This document shows positions 63,219-64,000 of a DNA stretch of 64,000 nt, in pieces; positions within the stretch are counted from its first letter, which is position 1; the number at the start of each line of letters is the position of its first letter. Under the pieces are notes generated by a model. The model worked only from the letters and a program-made list of their open reading frames with translations. It was not told the DNA's origin and made no database searches. The translations under genes were made by a program, and so were the position numbers. Source of the stretch: an uncultured Myxococcales bacterium (lineage in GTDB: Bacteria > Myxococcota_A > UBA9042); contig CAIMEY010000073.1 of the NCBI GenBank assembly GCA_903840165.1, forward strand, positions 62,001-126,000. Direction: 5' to 3'.

Positions 63219-64000
63219 TTAATGAGAATAAGATGTTATAGACTTGTCGGCGCCAACACGCATCCGCACCACTTGCACCGCACGCGAACGACCCTTGACG
63301 CGCAGTTCACTGGGTTCGGCCAGTGGCAGCAATTCCTGGGCAGCACGCCAGCACGGCAGGTCCATGACGAGTTCATCGGGTTCGGCGGCATTCTGCAGTC
63401 GAGACGCAAGGTTCACGACGTCGCCGATAACTGTGTACTCCAACTTGGCACCCGAACCCATGTTGCCCTGCACCAGGGCTCCCGCGGCCAAGCCTGCATG
63501 AACCTTCATCGGGACAGCCTCGGTATCGATATCGTTGAGTTCCGCTACAACCTCAAGGACTTGCAATCCACACATCACTGCGTTCCGCCGCAGTACGTTT
63601 GCGTCAACGTCCGCCGCGCGCGAGGCAAATACCGCCATCAGCCCGTCGCCCAGCCTCTTGTCGATGGTGCCGCCGTTGCGCTGCACCACCGGATCCACGG
63701 CCGCAAAAAAGCGATTGAGCAGGGTCACGACTCGCTCAGGGCTCTCCGTCTCGCACCGCGCCGTAAACCCGACCAGATCGACAAATAGGACGGCCGCATC
63801 GGTGCGAACCCCTCCTAGCTCAACCTCGCCCTCGGGATTGGCAACCAAATCTTCCAGCACGTCGCGCGTCACATAGCCGGCGATCTTGCGGTTCAACAGC
63901 AGCGCGTGGCGCAGATGATGCCTTTCTTGCACGAGATCGCGGTAGCGGTGGTCGGCGATGTCGAGTTGCTCGGACAACCGCCCGGCGTCCTCGCGCGTAC
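63219..64000 (-). CDS. Class III adenylate cyclase, C-terminal part (5' end off the window)
   Basis: The frame is open to the right edge, so the N-terminal sensor part is missing. A coiled-coil-like segment (EQLDIADHRYRDLVQERHHL) leads into the catalytic domain: AAVLFVDLVGFTA with the first metal Asp, IDKRLGDGLMAVF with Lys and the second Asp, and YTVIGDVVNLASRLQ with Asp, Asn and Arg. These residues fit ATP rather than GTP specificity. It should make cAMP. The TTG at 63977 is not needed as a start because coding continues upstream. Confidence 0.9.
   Translation of the reverse strand, partial: TREDAGRLSEQLDIADHRYRDLVQERHHLRHALLLNRKIAGYVTRDVLEDLVANPEGEVELGGVRTDAAVLFVDLVGFTARCETESPERVVTLLNRFFAAVDPVVQRNGGTIDKRLGDGLMAVFASRAADVDANVLRRNAVMCGLQVLEVVAELNDIDTEAVPMKVHAGLAAGALVQGNMGSGAKLEYTVIGDVVNLASRLQNAAEPDELVMDLPCWRAAQELLPLAEPSELRVKGRSRAVQVVRMRVGADKSITSYSH

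Noticed and set aside
1-64000. tRNA or rRNA genes
   Set aside because: Reading for the TPsiC arm (GTTCRANYC) with paired flanks and for rRNA signatures gave nothing convincing. A tRNA scan would settle this.

Overview
The window reads as chromosomal DNA of a Myxococcota-type bacterium (deltaproteobacteria in the old sense). The G+C content is high. Most proteins that start with a lipobox go on into Asp/Gly/Ser-rich linkers and cysteine-rich repeats (CDD-N-PCT-D-CD---GC). There are FHA proteins, a very large Ser/Thr-kinase/sigma-54 regulator and AgmX/PglI-like and CpaF-like pieces. The organism is inferred from protein style only, because no rRNA or tRNA gene was found.

Layout. 1-3797: the 5' part of a radical SAM gene, divergent from an L,D-transpeptidase with two unknown downstream genes. 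3821-6845: a three-gene membrane oxidoreductase (tetrahaem lipoprotein, Tat-exported four-cluster Fe-S protein, NrfD-type quinone subunit). 7341-9389: an SPFH protein and a PlsC-like acyltransferase. 9530-12712: a giant Cys-repeat lipoprotein ending in a fibrinogen-like domain. 12817-23820: a long leftward gene run, probably one or a few operons, in transcription order GT4 glycosyltransferase, phosphoglycosyl transferase, Wzx-like flippase, Wzy/O-antigen ligase, thiS, thiG, thiE-like, FHA-CpaF-like ATPase, FHA-TPR protein. Several junctions overlap by 4 bp. 24008-26250: a DprE1/DprE2-like oxidoreductase pair. 26391-31475: the 1694-residue kinase/ATPase/TPR/GAF/sigma-54 regulator, with a perfect palindrome at its start.

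31660-40788: a small lipoprotein, a CcmH-like protein with two Cys modules, lysA, an outer-membrane-type protein, then cysteine desulfurase, mnmA and rnc, followed by tatA. The desulfurase beside mnmA suggests a dedicated sulfur supply for tRNA 2-thiouridylation. 41004-46137: a secreted pair made of a fibrinogen-like protein and a Cys-repeat lipoprotein with an ALK-like glycine-rich C-terminus. 46298-47897: two damaged loci, namely a hicB antitoxin with an in-frame amber codon next to an intact hicA, and a frameshifted AgmX/PglI-domain gene. 47973-51395: a tandem radical SAM protein, yaeQ, and a cysteine-free glutaredoxin-like protein. 51514-56932: a double BcrA/BadF-type activase and a separate 2-hydroxyacyl-CoA dehydratase-like partner. 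57010-61246: a CGNG-C--GE repeat lipoprotein and an unknown membrane protein. 61247-63218 is gene-poor and looks partly decayed. The window ends inside a class III adenylate cyclase.

Common themes are envelope biogenesis (polysaccharide assembly, peptidoglycan cross-linking, Tat and cytochrome maturation), secreted repeat proteins built from domains more familiar in eukaryotic extracellular proteins, and FHA/kinase signalling. The best leads for new biology are the kinase-sigma-54 regulator with its palindrome, the DprE1/E2-like pair beside a polysaccharide cluster, the CpaF-like protein with a broken Walker A motif inside that cluster, the Cys-repeat/fibrinogen/glycine-rich surface proteins, and the hicB amber allele beside an intact toxin gene.
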